Below the pieces are notes generated by a model, which did no database searches, had not been told where the DNA came from, and saw only the letters and a program-made list of their open reading frames with translations. Positions 14,779-17,097 of a DNA stretch of 17,097 nucleotides are shown here, piece by piece. Position 1 is the first letter of the stretch. Every line of letters begins with the position of its first letter. The position numbers and the translations under genes were made by a program. Source of the stretch: Cyanobacteria bacterium UBA3803. Lineage in GTDB: Bacteria > Cyanobacteriota > Vampirovibrionia > Gastranaerophilales > Gastranaerophilaceae. The stretch is from the NCBI GenBank assembly GCA_002369055.1, contig DFEL01000062.1, forward strand, positions 1 through 17,097. Reading direction: 5' to 3'.

Positions 14779-15721
14779 CTTGCACCTCGCTTTCAGCATT
14801 TGTTGCTAAGCCGGACTTTATTCTATATTCCGCATTTGTTAAATTCTTTTTTAAATTAACTAAATTTTTAAGTTTTTGTTTTCCGGAATTTCTTAGTATT
14901 GCCTGAATTTGTTTATCAGACATGCCGGTAATTGTCATTATTTCGTTTATAGGCTTATGTGCATTAAGTTTTAGTAAAATTCTTTTTCTTAAAATAGTTT
15001 GAGTTGCTGATAAAATTTCAAGAGGATGCTTTTTATCCAGCAATTTTTTATATTCATTTAATGCTTTGTCATAATCTTGTGACATTATTAATTCTGTAAA
15101 ATTAAACAAATCTTCATTTGATATGCAAATTTCTTTGACCATTTCTGATGTAATTTTTTTGTCAGGATAAGCCAAAAGCTTTAATTTTTCTAATTCCATA
15201 TCTAATTCACGCAAATTATTTCCAATTTGTTCAATTAAAATATCAATTACATCTTGTTCAGCTGTTATACTTTTATTTTTAGCAGCTTTTTTAATCCAAT
15301 TTGCGAGATCTTGTTTTCCGTAATAATTCATTTTGTACGTAGGAAATTCTTGAGAATTATATTTTGAAAGAATTTTAAAAAGTTTTTTACGTGAGTCCAA
15401 TTTTTTATTTTCATTGCGAGGTAATTGAGCAACAAAAACTATATCTGTGTTGTCCGAACAGTTTTCCAATGTTGTTTCAATTTCTTTTATTTGATAATCT
15501 TCAAGAGTCTTATCAAAGTAATTTTTACAATTTATGACAGTAAGCATTTTACCAAACATCATACCTTGAGTACGAATTGCATCCATTAAGTCTGCAAAAG
15601 GAGGATTATCAAATGTTTTGTAATTCATTGCTGCAAAATTTTTATCAAGCCCTTGTTTTAATTTTTCAATGGCTTGTTCAATGTTATAATCTTCATCACC
15701 ATAAAAGAAATATATTGCCAT
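14762..15721 (-). CDS. holA: DNA polymerase III delta subunit
   Basis: HolA is the delta subunit, the wrench that opens the beta clamp. The 319-residue length is normal. The start IYFFYGDEDYNIEQAIEKLK (3-22) is the typical N-terminal strand and loop, a divergent nucleotide-binding domain without a functional P-loop. GNNLRELDMELEKL (167-180) is the best-known signature. The C-terminal helical collar domain (about 205-319) contains HPLEILSATQTILRKRILLK. The family is weakly conserved, but length, motif and the overlapping holB agree. It starts 3 nt after the glucokinase stop and runs into holB with an overlap, so all three lie in one transcript. Confidence 0.93.
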   Translation of the reverse strand: MAIYFFYGDEDYNIEQAIEKLKQGLDKNFAAMNYKTFDNPPFADLMDAIRTQGMMFGKMLTVINCKNYFDKTLEDYQIKEIETTLENCSDNTDIVFVAQLPRNENKKLDSRKKLFKILSKYNSQEFPTYKMNYYGKQDLANWIKKAAKNKSITAEQDVIDILIEQIGNNLRELDMELEKLKLLAYPDKKITSEMVKEICISNEDLFNFTELIMSQDYDKALNEYKKLLDKKHPLEILSATQTILRKRILLKLNAHKPINEIMTITGMSDKQIQAILRNSGKQKLKNLVNLKKNLTNAEYRIKSGLATNAESEVQDALIR

Positions 15722-15724
15722 AAA

Positions 15725-16678
15725 TTACGATTCTATAAGTAAGCTTGAACCAATAATTCCTGCGGTGTTACCCAGTTGAGCAGGTACAATTTCAACAGCA
15801 TCGGCAGAAACTTTCATTGCACGTTTCATTAATGTTTCTTTAAGAGAATTTAGCAGCAAATCTCCACAACCTGCAACTCCACCACCGATGATTATTTTTT
15901 CGGGATTTAAAAGATTTACAACGCTTGCAAGTCCAAGTCCCAAATATTCACCCATAATAGTATAAATACGTTTGGCAACAACATCACCCTGTAATGCGGC
16001 TTGTGCAACTATAAACGGAGTTATTTCTCCACCATTTGCCATCTCTCTGTATTTAGTTGATTTACCGCCTTTTAAGTAATCGTTAGCCATTTCTACAATT
16101 GAAGGTCCTGAAACGTATGCTTCTAAACAACCGTAGTCACCGCATCCGCAAAGTTTGTCGCCTTGTGCAAATAGTTTTATATGACCGATTTCGCCTGCGG
16201 CATTGCTTGCTCCACGCACTAATTTTCCATTTAAAATAATACCGGAACCAATACCCGTACCAACTGTAATACATATAAGGTTCTCACAACCTTTACCTGC
16301 ACCATAGTTAAGTTCTCCTAGTGCAGCACAGCGGACATCGTTATCAATTTTAGTTGTAATTCCAAATTCCTTTTCAATTATTTCTGCAATAGGAACGTTG
16401 ACCCAACCGGGAATGTTTGGAAGGTTTTTAACCATGCCTGTTTTGTAATCAACTTGTCCCGGAAAACCAAAACCAATACCTTCAATATCATTTTTGGTTG
16501 ATTTTGTTTCTTCCATAAGTGTTGATATTGCTTGTTTCATATTATTAACTGTATATTCGTATCCCATTTCCGAACGTGTAGGAATAGAGTTTGAATAAAT
16601 AATTTCACCCGATTTGCTCACAAGTGCAACTTTAATATTAGTACCGCCAACATCAATTCCAATTCTATTCTTTGCCAT
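15725..16678 (-). CDS. glk: ROK-family glucokinase
   Basis: The enzyme phosphorylates glucose with ATP to give glucose 6-phosphate in the cytoplasm. The 317-residue length is typical. The phosphate-binding loop is IGIDVGGTNIKVAL (6-19). The catalytic base is D114 in IDNDVRCAALGE. The ATP-binding block is GTGIGSGIILNGKLVRG (140-156). The zinc site of ROK proteins is complete: H166 in GEIGHIKL plus C177, C179 and C184 in CGCGDYGCLEA. The C-terminal IIIGGGV motif is also present. The absence of an N-terminal helix-turn-helix excludes a NagC/XylR-type repressor. AGAGG precedes the start. It is the first gene of the operon with holA and holB. Other sugar substrates of ROK kinases, such as mannose or N-acetylglucosamine, cannot be excluded. 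Confidence 0.92.
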   Translation of the reverse strand: MAKNRIGIDVGGTNIKVALVSKSGEIIYSNSIPTRSEMGYEYTVNNMKQAISTLMEETKSTKNDIEGIGFGFPGQVDYKTGMVKNLPNIPGWVNVPIAEIIEKEFGITTKIDNDVRCAALGELNYGAGKGCENLICITVGTGIGSGIILNGKLVRGASNAAGEIGHIKLFAQGDKLCGCGDYGCLEAYVSGPSIVEMANDYLKGGKSTKYREMANGGEITPFIVAQAALQGDVVAKRIYTIMGEYLGLGLASVVNLLNPEKIIIGGGVAGCGDLLLNSLKETLMKRAMKVSADAVEIVPAQLGNTAGIIGSSLLIES

Positions 16679-16703
16679 AATTTAAACCTCTTTTTCTAAA
16701 AAT

Positions 16704-16732
16704 ATAATAAGACAAACTAAATATTTTGTCAT
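16704..16732 (-). promoter_or_regulatory. Sigma70-type promoter of the glk-holA-holB operon
   Basis: On the minus strand ATGACA (16727-16732; 5 of 6 matches to TTGACA) is followed by a 17-nt spacer and TATTAT (16704-16709; 5 of 6 matches to TATAAT). The -10 lies 25 nt before the start codon, leaving a short leader that contains the AGAGG ribosome binding site. Confidence 0.65.
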
Positions 16733-16764
16733 GTAAAAGCGTAATTTAGCAAATTTAATGTAAA

Positions 16765-16804
16765 AAATAATCCGAAACAGGCATGAAATGGGGAAAGGCA
16801 ATTT
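16765..16804. repeat. 40-bp direct repeat, copy 1
   Basis: Identical over 40 bp to 16915-16954 (centre tccgaaacaggcatgaaat), so that the start-to-start distance is exactly 150 bp. The 110 bp between the copies hold small inverted repeats, such as aattgc-gtca-gcaatt and the pair atagcc/ggctat. It is non-coding; no CRISPR-like periodicity. Confidence 0.9.
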
Positions 16805-16914
16805 GAGGATTTTTGGTAGAGTGAAGCGAAGCGAAACTCGTGAGAGCAAATAGCCGATTGCAGAGATAAAAATTGCGTCAGCAATTTGTCGAAGCATGAA
16901 GGCTATGCGAACCC

Positions 16915-16954
16915 AAATAATCCGAAACAGGCATGAAATGGGGAAAGGCAATTT
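16915..16954. repeat. 40-bp direct repeat, copy 2
   Basis: Second copy of the repeat at 16765-16804, without mismatch. The two copies make the 16679-17097 gap partly a tandem of a 150-bp unit. Whether further copies exist beyond the window or elsewhere in the genome cannot be seen. Confidence 0.9.
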
Positions 16955-17097
16955 TTTATTATAAAAATACTTTATATAAGAGTAAGGAATAAATAAATTC
17001 CAAAATAAAATAAATTAATTCCAGCGAGGCGGAATTAGTTTATATACAAGGTTTTATACTCTCTCTCTTAATATCCTCGTGTTTATTTAATGTTTGC
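16955..17097. other. Gene-free window end with one long hairpin
   Basis: No gene is seen here; together with the repeats this makes 16679-17097 a 419-bp intergenic region. It is AT-rich and contains a 13-bp stem (17010-17022 with 17031-17043, one G-U pair, loop agcgaggc). On the minus strand the stem is followed by a T-rich run, so it might be the terminator of a minus-strand gene lying beyond the window. Confidence 0.5.

Noticed and set aside
14779..14799. Longer holB start at 14799
   Set aside because: No Shine-Dalgarno is present before it, while GAGGTG lies directly before the ATG at 14778. The longer form would also increase the overlap with holA.
15725..16678. NagC/XylR-type ROK repressor instead of a kinase
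   Set aside because: No N-terminal helix-turn-helix; the protein begins directly with the phosphate-binding loop and has the complete catalytic and zinc sites.
16682..16951. Minus-strand 89-residue open frame with the phrase PFPISCLFRII twice
   Set aside because: The repeated phrase is only the translation of the 40-bp direct repeats, and the frame overlaps the glk promoter. No domain and no plausible ribosome binding site.
16765..16954. Possible CRISPR array
   Set aside because: Only two repeat copies, 40 bp long, with a 110-bp interval that is much too long for a spacer, and no cas gene in the window.

Overview
This AT-rich window carries about 17 protein-coding genes and no rRNA or tRNA that I can see. 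The gene set points to a Gram-negative-type (diderm), non-photosynthetic relative of Cyanobacteria, most likely Melainabacteria/Vampirovibrionia of the Gastranaerophilales kind. The reasons are an Omp85/BamA with three POTRA domains (the cyanobacterial number), a periplasmic Skp/OmpH chaperone, a pseudopilin of the 'FTLAE...' type ending in an 'NGNMDYLKC' block, and a protein whose N-terminus has a short '...VSFGRK' motif that I associate with this group. The taxonomic call is inference from these features, not from a database match.

Layout: (1) 1-2627, plus strand: a small exported protein, then a tight unit of a BlaI/MecI-type repressor, an unknown 126-residue protein and the recombination/repair ATPase RadA. 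(2) 2664-3503, plus: a type IV pilin-like protein whose long N-terminal leader is built from repeat DNA. (3) 3529-6246, minus: a lone sugar-type ABC permease, a sensorless histidine kinase, a degenerate STAS-domain protein and an unknown 233-residue protein. (4) 6465-12689, plus: bamA, a skp/ompH-like gene, a 487-residue soluble protein that carries the whole cytoplasmic domain of the type III export gate FlhA/SctV but no membrane part, and a 4-alpha-glucanotransferase with an added C-terminal membrane segment, closed by a strong terminator. (5) 12783-13950, plus: nadD and yqeK. (6) 13927-16678, minus: a ROK glucokinase followed by holA and holB, with a good sigma70-type promoter. (7) 16679-17097: no gene; a 40-bp direct repeat with a 150-bp period and a long hairpin.

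How the genes work together: bamA and skp are the outer-membrane protein assembly pair. holA and holB are the delta and delta' subunits of the clamp loader and follow glucokinase. nadD and yqeK are a common pair in nucleotide metabolism. The most unusual item is the membrane-less FlhA-cytoplasmic-domain protein (8911-10374), fused to an N-terminal DUF4177-like domain and a coiled coil and placed directly behind bamA-skp, with no other export gene in view. Second is the prepilin whose roughly 74-residue leader is a translated dispersed repeat plus a degenerate heptamer array. Third is the minimal kinase/STAS/unknown signalling cluster with no response regulator.
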